64,000 nt of DNA from assembly GCA_012729765.1 (NCBI GenBank), contig JAAYCM010000075.1, positions 1-64,000 of the forward strand, given 5' to 3'. Source of the stretch: Chloroflexota bacterium. Its GTDB lineage: Bacteria > Chloroflexota > Anaerolineae > Aggregatilineales > Aggregatilineaceae. The translations under genes were made by a program, and so were the position numbers. A model generated the notes under the pieces. That model made no database searches. It was not told where the DNA came from and was given only the letters and a program-made list of their open reading frames with translations. Shown here piece by piece: positions 17,242 through 25,607 of the stretch. The stretch's first letter is position 1, and each line of letters starts with the position of its first letter.

Positions 17242-17958
17242 ATGTACGGCTTCCGGTATGATGACGCTATCCTCGAACGCTTCCCGGCGATCCGCGCCGG
17301 GGTGATTGTGGCGCACGGCGTCCGCAACGGCGCGACGCCCCGCCTGCTGGCCGAAGCCTACGAGATGGAGCAGCAGGCCGTCCTGATGCGCATCGGGGAA
17401 ACGCCGCTCTCGCAGCTTCCGAGCCTGGCCGCGTGGCGGCGCGCGTTCACCGCTTTCGGCGTCAAGCCGACCCAATATCGCAGCGCCGCCGAAGCCCTGC
17501 TGCGCCGCCTGACCAAGCAGGGCAGCATCCCCAGCGTCAATCTGCTGGTCGATCTCGGCAACCTGGTCAGCATCCGCTACGCGCTGCCGGTGGCGGTGGT
17601 CGATCTGGCCCAGCTCACCGGTCCGATCACGGTTCAGTTCGCCACCGGGAGCGAGCGCTTCACCAATCTCGACGCCGACGAGGCCGACCGTCCCATACCG
17701 GGCGAGGTGATCTTCGTGGACGAGGCCGGGCTGGTCTGTGCGCGGCGCTGGTGCTGGCGGCAGAGCGATGAAACCGGCGCGCGCGACACCACGACCGGCA
17801 TCCTGATCACGGTCGAGGGCCACCACGACAGCGCCGACCAGGATATCGCGGGTGCGTTGGCCGATCTGCAAACGCTGCTGATCGCGCACCAGCCAGGCGT
17901 CGCGCTGCAAGCCGGGCAGCTTTCGCCGGAACAGCCCGCCTTCCTGGTGGAGGCGTAG
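17242..17958 (+). CDS. B3/B4-domain protein (PheRS beta editing-like)
   Basis: 238 residues. The stand-alone B3/4 domain, related to the editing module of phenylalanyl-tRNA synthetase beta, covers most of the chain (GVKPTQYRSAAEALLRR, SVNLLVDLGNLVSIRY, PIPGEVIFVDE). Free-standing forms are thought to hydrolyse mischarged tRNA or to bind amino-acid-like ligands. No synthetase gene lies beside it. The ATG is preceded by AAAAGGAG. It is followed by a repeat copy and then by a convergent sugar-kinase gene. Confidence 0.85.
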   Translation: MYGFRYDDAILERFPAIRAGVIVAHGVRNGATPRLLAEAYEMEQQAVLMRIGETPLSQLPSLAAWRRAFTAFGVKPTQYRSAAEALLRRLTKQGSIPSVNLLVDLGNLVSIRYALPVAVVDLAQLTGPITVQFATGSERFTNLDADEADRPIPGEVIFVDEAGLVCARRWCWRQSDETGARDTTTGILITVEGHHDSADQDIAGALADLQTLLIAHQPGVALQAGQLSPEQPAFLVEA

Positions 17959-17968
17959 TACTACACAG

Positions 17969-18075
17969 CCCCCATCCTAAATCCTTCCCCCAAAATGAGG
18001 GAAGGACTTCAAAGCCGCCACTGTACTCCCCTTCCCTCCGCGACAGCGTGGGGGAAGGGGCCGGGGGATGGGGGG
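17969..18075 (+). repeat. dispersed ~105-bp repeat, copy 4 (forward)
   Basis: A near-consensus copy (CCCCCATCCTAAATCC ... GGATGGGGGG) that fills the whole gap between two convergent genes, where it could serve as a bidirectional terminator. Confidence 0.9.
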
Positions 18076-18079
18076 AACA

Positions 18080-18991
18080 CTAACCACCCGCCACCTGCGC
18101 ATATAATTCGTCCAGCGCCGCCGTGTCGAGAAATCCCTCGGCGGCGGACGCGACGCCGATCTTGTACGACGCGAACACCATCGCCTTGCGCAGCGCCAGG
18201 TACGGATCGCCGGTGCGGTGGTAGAGCGCCACGAAGCACGCGAACAGGGCATCTCCCGCCCCGATCGTGCTGACAATTGGGCGCGTCTGCACGGCGGGCA
18301 GCCGCTCCAGACAGTCCGCGCTCCGCACGCCCAGCAGCGCGCCCTGCGCCCCCAGCCCAACGACCACGATCTCGGCCTTATAGCGCTCCCACACGCGGCG
18401 CACCCAGTCTTCGGGCGGGCACGGCAGGCGCTCGTCGCTCATGAATAGAATCTGCGCCGCCCGCATATAGTCGCGGTTATAGTCGTCGTCCAGGTCCGCG
18501 ATGGCGTGCACGTCGGTGGCGATCGGCACGCCGCGCGCCTGCATCACATCCAGGAAGGGGCGCGCAAAGTTGATGTTACATAAGACGGCGCACGGGCAGC
18601 CCTGCGCCGCCTGCTCGAACAGCGCCGGGGGATAGCCGCGATCTTGGATATCCTTCAGATCGACGTTGATCTGCCGGCGGCCCTCGGCGTCATACAGGAT
18701 GACCGACTGCGGCGTCTGTTCCAGTTCGTCGATCACGAATCCCGCCGCGATCCCGTCGGCACGCAGCCGACGGTAGACAAGCTGGCCCGCGTCATCGCGC
18801 CCGATCATGGCGGCCAGGCGCACATCCTCGCCCAGCGCGCCCAGCGCCTTCGCCACGTTATATCCCACCCCCGACACGCTGCTGCTGACGCCATAAAACG
18901 GGTAGCGCACCGGCTCATACACGATCGGGAAGCCCTCGACGCGCAGTGTCGTTTCGATATTGATCAGCCCCGCCACCAGGATACCGCTCAT
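18080..18991 (-). CDS. PfkB-family carbohydrate kinase
   Basis: 303 residues. Ribokinase-type fold with the N-terminal GGxGxN-like motif (GVGYNVAKALGALGEDV) and the C-terminal catalytic motif STIGAGDALFACFVAL, where the Asp is the base. The substrate cannot be read from sequence. The start at 18991 is supported by GAGAGGTGG upstream; the reading frame continues further up but overlaps an intrinsic terminator and the previous gene. The terminator ends only about 20 nt before this start. Confidence 0.9.
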   Translation of the reverse strand: MSGILVAGLINIETTLRVEGFPIVYEPVRYPFYGVSSSVSGVGYNVAKALGALGEDVRLAAMIGRDDAGQLVYRRLRADGIAAGFVIDELEQTPQSVILYDAEGRRQINVDLKDIQDRGYPPALFEQAAQGCPCAVLCNINFARPFLDVMQARGVPIATDVHAIADLDDDYNRDYMRAAQILFMSDERLPCPPEDWVRRVWERYKAEIVVVGLGAQGALLGVRSADCLERLPAVQTRPIVSTIGAGDALFACFVALYHRTGDPYLALRKAMVFASYKIGVASAAEGFLDTAALDELYAQVAGG

Positions 18992-19011
18992 AGCTGGTCC
19001 ACCTCTCACAC

Positions 19012-19055
19012 AAAAAAAATCGGGCGCCAGGAACATCTCCCCGGCACCCGCCGAT
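19012..19055 (-). terminator. intrinsic terminator abutting the PfkB ribosome site
   Basis: Minus strand: an imperfect GC-rich stem opening ATCGG and closing CCGAT, followed by eight T. It comes 40 bp after the baeRF stop and immediately before the PfkB Shine-Dalgarno, leaving no room for a promoter in between. Confidence 0.8.
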
Positions 19056-19095
19056 TGTAACGCGGTCGAAGGGCGGCACCAGTCTGCCGCCGGGA

Positions 19096-20271
19096 TTACA
19101 GTTCGTAGCGGAAGACCGCCGCCAGCATCTCTCCGCCCGGCACCCGGCTCCGATCGACGGCGTAGACCGTCCCGCCGTTGAGGTAGGTCTGCACCGCCAG
19201 CCAGTCGAGCAGGTCCTGATCGTTGGGCTGGCGCTCCGGGTGCACGTGCAGCGTAAAGGTGTTGGGATCGAACGTGCCCCACTGCTGCACGCCGAGCGCC
19301 ACAAACAACGCCCCGACGCGCCCCTCGGTGACCGCCTGCAACGCTTCCTTGAGATGAGTCGTGGCGCGGCCATCGCCCTGCCCCTGGAACTGCCGGAACA
19401 GGGCTGCCTGCTCATCCTGATAGCGTGTGTAGTACGGCTGCACGATGTCCCACGCCCGCTGGTGAATCTCTTTGGCGCTCCACTGTTCGGGATTGCCGTG
19501 AATCTCCTCGTCCAGCAGGTGGCGGTACTCGTTGGTCTGGCGATAGAGCGGCAGCAGGTAATCGACCCCGGCCAGCACCAGCGGCACTTCTTCAGTATCG
19601 AGCAGGTCGGTCACGCCTTCCTCAACCCGGTGGAAGTAGCGCAGAATGTTATCCTTCTGCTCGGTACCGCCCTGCCCCGTGCCGCTTTGCCCATGAAACT
19701 GTCCGCGCGCGTCCCGGCCCGATACGCTCTGCTGCATCATGCTGAACCGCAAATCGCGCTCCGGGTCGTCAGCGTGCAGCGCCTCGTCCAGGCTGGTTGG
19801 CACGCCCTCCAGCGGCACCTTGGTGATCGTGTCACGCGTACCCTCAAACAGCCGCACTTCGTCCTGGCTGAGCGCCAACACATAGAACTTGCCGTTGCCG
19901 CTCAACAGCGGCAGCAGCGGTTTGATATGAAAGCGGTGCGTCACCACCACCAGTTCGGGCAGCAGCAGCGGCAGACGGTGCACACTCAGGAAATCGTCGG
20001 CTAGAAAGATCGCCAGCCCGCTGCTCTGGTGCCGCCAGAAATCAGCGTCATCGAGCAGATCGGCGGCTGGTTGCAGAAACTTCTCGACATCCGGCGCGCG
20101 CAGTCCCAACTGGGCCAGGCGATCCTGGGCGGTGCGCAGGAGATTCTTGAAACGGATCGGGTTCTGCTGCACTTCGGACCCGGCCCGCACGGCAGGCATG
20201 AACATCGAAACGCACCACTCGCCCTGCGTTTCGATCAGATTCCGTAGTTCGTCGCGTGTCAGAAAGTCCAT
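19096..20271 (-). CDS. baeRF-family protein (release-factor eRF1-like)
   Basis: 391 residues resembling the bacterial archaeo-eukaryotic release factor (baeRF) families 3/7, related to the eRF1/Pelota middle and C-terminal domains. Visible family-like stretches are FWRHQSSGLAIFLA, LALSQDEVRLFEG and EQKDNILRYFHRVEEGV. Such proteins are proposed to act on stalled ribosomes or RNA, without direct proof in most bacteria. AGGAAAGGAG lies upstream of the ATG. It sits in a leftward cluster MOSC, HIT, baeRF, PfkB. The sequence between 185 and 205 is Gly/Gln/Ser-rich and likely flexible. Confidence 0.7.
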   Translation of the reverse strand: MDFLTRDELRNLIETQGEWCVSMFMPAVRAGSEVQQNPIRFKNLLRTAQDRLAQLGLRAPDVEKFLQPAADLLDDADFWRHQSSGLAIFLADDFLSVHRLPLLLPELVVVTHRFHIKPLLPLLSGNGKFYVLALSQDEVRLFEGTRDTITKVPLEGVPTSLDEALHADDPERDLRFSMMQQSVSGRDARGQFHGQSGTGQGGTEQKDNILRYFHRVEEGVTDLLDTEEVPLVLAGVDYLLPLYRQTNEYRHLLDEEIHGNPEQWSAKEIHQRAWDIVQPYYTRYQDEQAALFRQFQGQGDGRATTHLKEALQAVTEGRVGALFVALGVQQWGTFDPNTFTLHVHPERQPNDQDLLDWLAVQTYLNGGTVYAVDRSRVPGGEMLAAVFRYEL

Positions 20272-20345
20272 ATGGCAGTTCCACTCCTTTCCTGTAGTTC
20301 AAACTTAAAGGAATTGGAAGCCAACCGCCAATGGCCCCGGCGCGC

Positions 20346-20672
20346 TCAGCGCAGCTTATCGCCCGCGCTCACATGCCAGTGCAGGTGCTTCGAATCCTGG
20401 TAGCGGCCCAGGTTGGTCAGCACCCGGCACGCGCCCTGTTCGGCCACTACCTGCGCCGCGACCTGCCGCACCACGCCCAGCAGATCCAGCAGCAGATCGT
20501 CGTCCAGGTCCGGCGCGAGCAGCGAGGCGATGTGCTGCTTGGGGATCACCACGATATGCACCGGCCAGTAGGGGCGCGTGTGGTGATAGGCCAGCACGCG
20601 CGCCGTCTCGATCACCGTCTGCACGGGGGTGCGCCCGCTCAGCACCTCGTCACAGTAGAAATCCTCGCTCAT
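20346..20672 (-). CDS. HIT-family hydrolase
   Basis: 108 residues. The histidine triad is HLHWHV near the C-terminus (about residues 96-101), the active site for nucleoside phosphoramidate or dinucleoside-polyphosphate hydrolysis. PVHIVVIPKQHI is the typical core strand. Members of this length are HINT-like. It starts 16 bp after the MOSC gene, so the two are probably one transcript. Confidence 0.93.
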   Translation of the reverse strand: MSEDFYCDEVLSGRTPVQTVIETARVLAYHHTRPYWPVHIVVIPKQHIASLLAPDLDDDLLLDLLGVVRQVAAQVVAEQGACRVLTNLGRYQDSKHLHWHVSAGDKLR

Positions 20673-20688
20673 AGCTCGCCCTTCCTGT

Positions 20689-21258
20689 TCAGTACGAATA
20701 CATCACCTGCTCGCGCAGTTGGGCCTGCACCCCTTCTCCGGCCACGATCACGCCCGGATGCTCGACCCATCCCACCAGGCCGCGCTTGTGCAACCCGGCT
20801 TTGGGAAAAGCGGTTGTCAGGTCGGGCACGTCGGGAAACTGCGCCTGGATGGTCGCCCCGGCGATGGTGCAGGGACGGTTCTCACCCTCGACCGCCAGCA
20901 CCACGCCCCCCGCAAAGATCAGCCGCGAGCCGGGCGGCAGGAACGACAGCGCCGGGATGCCGCTCAGCAGCAGGTTCGCGCCCAGCCACTCCGGCAAAAG
21001 CTGCGGGATACCCATCGCCGCCGCGACCTCGGCCAGTTCCTCAGCCGACACGATCGACACCTGGCGGCTGTTGCGAATCTTCGTCCCGCGCGGGTAATAC
21101 GAGGTCCGGCTGCTGCTGCTCATCGTCAGCCCGGCGTGCCGGTCGCCCTCGAAGCCCTCAAAGCTGACCTGTACCTGCGGCTGGCGCACTGCCAGCATCG
21201 CCTCTTTATCTGGCGCGATCAGGACGGCTTCCACCTGCCCGGATATGGTTCGTTTCAT
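20689..21258 (-). CDS. MOSC-domain protein
   Basis: 189 residues. MOSC fold (molybdenum cofactor sulfurase C-terminal). GFEGDRHAG is the conserved loop, and RPCTIAG carries the conserved cysteine that in known members binds or transfers sulfur to Mo-cofactor or other acceptors. The start at 21258 is chosen for AAAGGA upstream; the frame stays open to 21444 but runs through a repeat copy. First gene of the leftward MOSC-HIT-baeRF-PfkB series. Confidence 0.88.
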   Translation of the reverse strand: MKRTISGQVEAVLIAPDKEAMLAVRQPQVQVSFEGFEGDRHAGLTMSSSSRTSYYPRGTKIRNSRQVSIVSAEELAEVAAAMGIPQLLPEWLGANLLLSGIPALSFLPPGSRLIFAGGVVLAVEGENRPCTIAGATIQAQFPDVPDLTTAFPKAGLHKRGLVGWVEHPGVIVAGEGVQAQLREQVMYSY

Positions 21259-21362
21259 GCTGCCTCGTTCCTTTCTGCTCTGTGATGACGGCCTCGTTGT
21301 GCGCCACGAGTATAATCGCTTCGGTAGTGGCGAACAATTGACTGCTCGCGGCGGTTCAACTG

Positions 21363-21472
21363 CCCCCCATCCCCTGGCCCCTTCCCCCACCCTGGCGCGG
21401 AGGGAAAGGGAGAACGGCAGTGGCTTTGAAAGTCCTTCCCTCATTTTGGGGGAAGGATTTAGGATGGGGGGG
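21363..21472 (-). repeat. dispersed ~105-bp repeat, copy 5 (reverse)
   Basis: A near-consensus copy located in a divergent gene pair (MOSC leftward, HhH protein rightward). It thus lies on the promoter side of both genes, so termination of either gene cannot be its only role. Confidence 0.9.
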
Positions 21473-21622
21473 TAAAACGGGCTTCAGTCAAAACCTCACC
21501 ACTACCAGCGCTTCCGCTCGTTTTGTCGTTTGGCGCATCTGTGGCACAATAACGAGCAAGACACTTTTCTGCCACTGCTCAAACACCTCGAAAATCATCA
21601 CTTAATTAAAAGGAAGGTTGCC

Positions 21623-22582
21623 GTGCCTGCACAAGAACGATTGTCACCGACTGAACAGACACTCGCTTATGTGATCGGCCTGGGGATTGCGCTCGCGATC
21701 ATCGCGGCCCTGTTGGGCGGCCTCGGCACCATCGACAACGAGGACATCACCAACAGTCTGCTGCTGGTCGGGCTGGCGATTGCCGTCCTCGGTATTGCCG
21801 CGTGGCTGATCCTGATCCGCCCCTGGGAACGCTACGATGACCTGAAGACGCCCCATTACACCGGCCACGACGAGGTTGCCCCCGAAGCTCCGACCCTGGA
21901 AACCGACGAGATCGACGCAGCAGCCCTGGCCGATATCCCACCCGCCGAAACGGCGGAGACGGTCGCCGCGCTGGACGAGGCGGTCCCCGTCGCGGGTGAG
22001 CCGCTGGCCGAGGCCGCTCCGTCCCCGGCACCCGAACCCGCCGCCGTCGAGACAGCCCTACCCCCCGCGCCCGAACCCGCCGCCGAGGTCGTCAAGCCGT
22101 CGCCGGTGGATAACCTCGTGCTGATCGAAGGCATCGGCCCGAAGATCGCGGGGGCGCTGCAAGCCGTCGGGATTACCAGCTTCAGCCAGGTCGCGGAGAT
22201 GACACCCGCCGCGCTCGAAAGCATCGTGCGTGCCCAGGGCGTGCGCATGGTCGGCGGCGCGCACACCTGGCCGATGCAGGCCCGTCTGGCGGCCAAAGGC
22301 GAGCTGACCGCGCTGGAAGACCTGCGGCGCCGCATCCGCGTTGGCATCCCGCAGGACGACCTGACCCAGATCGAAGGCATCGGCCCCCAGGTGCAGACCG
22401 CGCTCTACGCCGCCGGCATCCAGACCTACGCCGATCTCGCCAATGTCGCGCCCGATCTGCTGCGCCGCGTGCTGGACGAGGCCGGGCTGAAGAGCGTCCA
22501 CCCGGAAACCTGGCCGGAACAGGCGCGCCTGATCGTCAACAACGATCTGTCAGGGCTGGCCGATCTGCAATCCCGGCTCTAG
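21623..22582 (+). CDS. membrane-anchored tandem helix-hairpin-helix protein
   Basis: 319 residues. Two N-terminal membrane helices (about 12-36 and 45-65) are followed by an Ala/Pro/Glu-rich linker (about 85-165). Two HhH domains then follow, each starting with the same core: LIEGIGPKIAGAL (about 170) and QIEGIGPQVQTAL (about 250). HhH repeats of this DUF4332/ComEA-like type bind DNA non-specifically. The linker should place them in the cytoplasm or outside, depending on topology, which I cannot fix. The GTG start has AAAAGGAAGG upstream. A terminator follows at 22624. Confidence 0.75.
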   Translation: MPAQERLSPTEQTLAYVIGLGIALAIIAALLGGLGTIDNEDITNSLLLVGLAIAVLGIAAWLILIRPWERYDDLKTPHYTGHDEVAPEAPTLETDEIDAAALADIPPAETAETVAALDEAVPVAGEPLAEAAPSPAPEPAAVETALPPAPEPAAEVVKPSPVDNLVLIEGIGPKIAGALQAVGITSFSQVAEMTPAALESIVRAQGVRMVGGAHTWPMQARLAAKGELTALEDLRRRIRVGIPQDDLTQIEGIGPQVQTALYAAGIQTYADLANVAPDLLRRVLDEAGLKSVHPETWPEQARLIVNNDLSGLADLQSRL

Positions 22583-22623
22583 CGGTTATCAGGTATCCGG
22601 CAAGCGACCACGTCGCCGTGTAG

Positions 22624-22649
22624 GGGTAGAGCAAGCTCTACCCGTTTTT
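22624..22649 (+). terminator. intrinsic terminator, also a GTAGGGG-family palindrome
   Basis: GGGTAGAG, loop CAAG, CTCTACCC, then GTTTTT. It lies 42 bp after the HhH gene. The same sequence (preceded by TAG) belongs to the short palindromic repeat family, showing that a family member can serve as a terminator. Confidence 0.75.
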
Positions 22650-22718
22650 CCGGCCAGCGGGCGATGCCTCTGGCCGTCCCTCAACAAATACATATCGCGG
22701 TTCAGACCCGCCGTCCGC

Positions 22719-24362
22719 TCAATTCGGATAGTCGCAGCGGTAGATCACGGTCGGCCTGAACTCGATCAATTCCTCGCAGTTTTCCGCGACCGAGCGGAAG
22801 ATCGGCTCCAGGTCGGGTAGATCGCGCCGCCCACCGCGCGCGAACCAGTCCTCGCGCCGGGCCGGGTCCAGCGGTGGGATGCGCAGCCCATCCGTGACGG
22901 TGCTGTCCACGATTAGCGCCGGGCGTGCCTCGGCCAGATCGCGCGCGATTTCTTCGATCATGGCGTCGGTCGTATAGTCCGGCAGGATGATCCCATAGCC
23001 GTAGTGATACTGCGTGGGACTCATGCGCTGCGCCTGGAAGTTGATCCCGCTCGACGCGCCCCACACCAGCACCGTATCGCCCGGCGCGGTATGCTCGCGC
23101 ACATAGACCGCCACGCCCCGGTCGCGCAGCGGCCCATTGAGCTTCCAGTTCTCGCTGCGTAGCTCGTCATACGAAAACCGGACCGGCTTGCTGCCGGCAG
23201 CGAACAGCAGATACCCGGCGGCGATCACCAGCACGAGCGCCGCGGCGCGCACCGGCACGCGATCGCGCAGCGCTTCCGCCAACGCGTAGAGGCTCAGTGT
23301 CGCCAGCAGCGCCACGCCGGGGATCAGCGTGATGTAGTAATGCTCGTAGGCGCGATAGGTCGGGTTGGTCAGGGCCAGATCGGCCAGCAGGGTCAGCACG
23401 GCCCACACGCCGAAGGTCCGCCGCAGCCTGGCCGCCGCATCCGCCGCTGGCCGGATCGCCAGCCAGACCGCCGCCGCCATGCCGGCCAGCACGAAGGGCA
23501 GCAGTGGGCCGAAGATACCGCGCGCAGGGCTGTCCCGCAGCGTTTGGATCACCGGCTCCCACAGCGCGACCGGCTCGTCGCTGATCCAGGTGTGCAGCGC
23601 GGCGGGAGCCACGAACGCCGACTCGATTGCCAGCCCCAGCACGCCGTGCGCCGCTAGGTAGATCACCAGCGCGCCCAGCCCGGCCAGCCCGCCCAGGATG
23701 ATCGCGCCCAGCCACCGCCAGCGCCCCGGCGACGCGATCACCGGATGGCAGCTGAGCAGCACGGCGGGTATGAATGCCACCGCCACGCCGATCGTCGTCT
23801 GCTTGAGCAAAAACGCGGCGCTGGCCGCCAGCCCGATCCCGAAGGCCCAGCCCCAGCCGGGCCGCCGCAAGAACAGCAGCCCCGTCGCCAGGATCGCCGC
23901 CTGGGGCAGCAGCGCCAGCGTCTCGGTAAAGTTCGTGTCCCACACCAGCCCCGGATGCCGCGCCAGCAGCAGAAAGGTCAGCGCCCCGGCCCAGGCCAGC
24001 CCGCGCTGAGGATAGAGCCGCCGCAGCACGAAATAGGCCAGCAGCACCGCGCCATAGACCATGACGAATTCGAGTATCCACAGCGCCCAGCGGTCGGCCC
24101 CCAACACCACGAACGCCAGCGCGTTCACGAAGTAGATGCCGGGCGGCTTGTTCTCCCACACGTCACGATAGATCACTGCCCCTTCGCTCACCGCCCAGCC
24201 GGTATAGGCGAAGATACCGCTGTCGCGCCCCTGCGCGATCAGGGTCGGGAACAGGCGCACCGACAGCGCCAGCAGTACGATCAGCAGCACGACAGCAGCA
24301 GTGGCGCGCAGCAGCCACGCCCGCGCCGGATGGCGATCTTCCGGTTGCACAGTTTTCCTCAC
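22719..24362 (-). CDS. GT39-like membrane glycosyltransferase
   Basis: 547 residues with about ten to twelve hydrophobic helices in the first 420 residues and a soluble C-terminal domain. The luminal loop after helix 1 has DSGIFAYTGWAVSEG and DVWENKPPGIYF, the ArnT/PMT (GT39, GT-C fold) pattern with an acidic catalytic residue. It should transfer a sugar from a polyprenyl-phosphate donor to a surface acceptor. GTG start. It lies 74 bp downstream of mdh in the same direction, with no functional link apparent. Confidence 0.8.
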   Translation of the reverse strand: MRKTVQPEDRHPARAWLLRATAAVVLLIVLLALSVRLFPTLIAQGRDSGIFAYTGWAVSEGAVIYRDVWENKPPGIYFVNALAFVVLGADRWALWILEFVMVYGAVLLAYFVLRRLYPQRGLAWAGALTFLLLARHPGLVWDTNFTETLALLPQAAILATGLLFLRRPGWGWAFGIGLAASAAFLLKQTTIGVAVAFIPAVLLSCHPVIASPGRWRWLGAIILGGLAGLGALVIYLAAHGVLGLAIESAFVAPAALHTWISDEPVALWEPVIQTLRDSPARGIFGPLLPFVLAGMAAAVWLAIRPAADAAARLRRTFGVWAVLTLLADLALTNPTYRAYEHYYITLIPGVALLATLSLYALAEALRDRVPVRAAALVLVIAAGYLLFAAGSKPVRFSYDELRSENWKLNGPLRDRGVAVYVREHTAPGDTVLVWGASSGINFQAQRMSPTQYHYGYGIILPDYTTDAMIEEIARDLAEARPALIVDSTVTDGLRIPPLDPARREDWFARGGRRDLPDLEPIFRSVAENCEELIEFRPTVIYRCDYPN

Positions 24363-24436
24363 AGAATCAACAAGCGGCGCAAGCGCGCAGGCTCACGCCG
24401 CATCCAGAGCCGAATGATGATAGCGCCGGCCCCGGC

Positions 24437-25423
24437 CTACTTCAACAGCTCGGTGATCGCCGCACGCTCTTCTTCCAGCTCCTGCGTCGAGACGCGCAGC
24501 TTCTCGCGGGCATACGCGCTCAGTTCCAACCCGCTCACGATCTGGGGCCGCCCGTCCGCGCCGCGCCGCAGCGGGAACGAGTAGATCAGCCCGTCCGGCA
24601 CGCCGTAGGGGTTGCCGCTGGAACAGAGCGCCCCGCTGAACCACGTCTCCGCGTCGCCGCCGGTCATGCTTTGCAGGTGGTTGATCACCGCGTTGGCGGC
24701 GCTGGCCGCGCTGCTCTTGCCGCGCGCGTCGATAACTGCCTTGCCGCGCTGCTGGACCGTCTTCAGGAAGTCGGTTTCCAGCCATGCCCGGTCCCCAATC
24801 ACGTCGGTGGCCGGGTCGCCGTTCACCCGTGCGTGCTCGAAATCGGGGAACATCGTTGGGCTGTGGTTGCCCCACACCGCAAGCTGCGAGACAGCCGTCA
24901 CCGGCACGCCCGCCCGCTGCGCGATCAAGGAGCGCGCGCGATTTTCGTCCAGCCGGGTCATCGCCATCCAGCGCTCGGCGGGGAGATCCGGCGCGCTGTT
25001 GAGAGCGATCAAAGCGTTGGTGTTGCACGGATTGGCAACGACCAGCACCCGGACATCGTCGGCGGCGTAATCGTTGATCGCGCGGCCCTGCGCGACGAAG
25101 ATCGGCGCGTTATCCTTAATCACGTCGGCGCGCTCCATCCCCGGCCCGCGCGGCTTGCCGCCGACCAGCAGCGCCCAGTTCGCGTCGCGGAAGGCGGTGT
25201 TGGTGTCGTCGGTCGCCACGATATCTTGCAGCAGCGGGAAGGCGCAGTCCTCAAGCTCCATCACCACCCCGCGCAGCGCGCCGATCGCCTGCGGGATTTC
25301 GAGAATTTGCAGAATGACCGGCTGGTCGGGGCCGAATGCCTCGCCGCTCGCCAGGCGAAACAACAGGCTGTACCCGATCTGGCCGGCTCCGCCGGTGACG
25401 GCTACACGAATGGGTGTTTTCAC
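24437..25423 (-). CDS. mdh: malate dehydrogenase (NAD)
   Basis: 328 residues, the group II (cytosolic-like) type. NAD motif TGGAGQIG (10-17), substrate arginines near 92 and 98 ([11 protein letters not shown]) and Arg157, and catalytic pair Asp159-His187 (RLDENRA, WGNHSP). It interconverts malate and oxaloacetate, feeding PEPCK encoded 2 kb away in the other direction. GTG start with GAAGGAGAG upstream. A TATAAT on the minus strand (25500-25495) may be its -10. Confidence 0.96.
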   Translation of the reverse strand: MKTPIRVAVTGGAGQIGYSLLFRLASGEAFGPDQPVILQILEIPQAIGALRGVVMELEDCAFPLLQDIVATDDTNTAFRDANWALLVGGKPRGPGMERADVIKDNAPIFVAQGRAINDYAADDVRVLVVANPCNTNALIALNSAPDLPAERWMAMTRLDENRARSLIAQRAGVPVTAVSQLAVWGNHSPTMFPDFEHARVNGDPATDVIGDRAWLETDFLKTVQQRGKAVIDARGKSSAASAANAVINHLQSMTGGDAETWFSGALCSSGNPYGVPDGLIYSFPLRRGADGRPQIVSGLELSAYAREKLRVSTQELEEERAAITELLK

Positions 25424-25550
25424 GATCGCTCTCCTTCTGGATGAGACAGACTGCCGTTAAAATATATTGGTGTCTTCAAAAAATATTATAGCGGCAAACT
25501 ATCGGGCGCTGGTAGCCGACTTTCCCCTGGTCAGCGCGCTGGTGGCTTTG

Positions 25551-25559
25551 TGGTATACT
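25551..25559 (+). promoter_or_regulatory. extended -10 promoter for the phosphoesterase gene
   Basis: TGGTATACT, an extended -10 (TGnTATACT), with no good -35. The predicted start is close to the upstream in-frame ATG at 25572, which argues for the downstream ATG at 25608 unless translation is leaderless. Confidence 0.5.
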
Positions 25560-25607
25560 GTGAAACTTGAGATGGGAGCACGCACCGCCGGCACGGGTAG
25601 CGCACGC

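Noticed and set aside
18080-19282. Longer (400-codon) version of the PfkB kinase
   Set aside because: The extra N-terminus would be translated across an intrinsic terminator and the end of the baeRF gene and is unlike any PfkB N-terminus.
21363-21472. Promoter or operator shared by the MOSC and HhH genes within the repeat
   Set aside because: The sequence is that of the dispersed repeat and contains no -10/-35 pair; regulation is possible but not supported.
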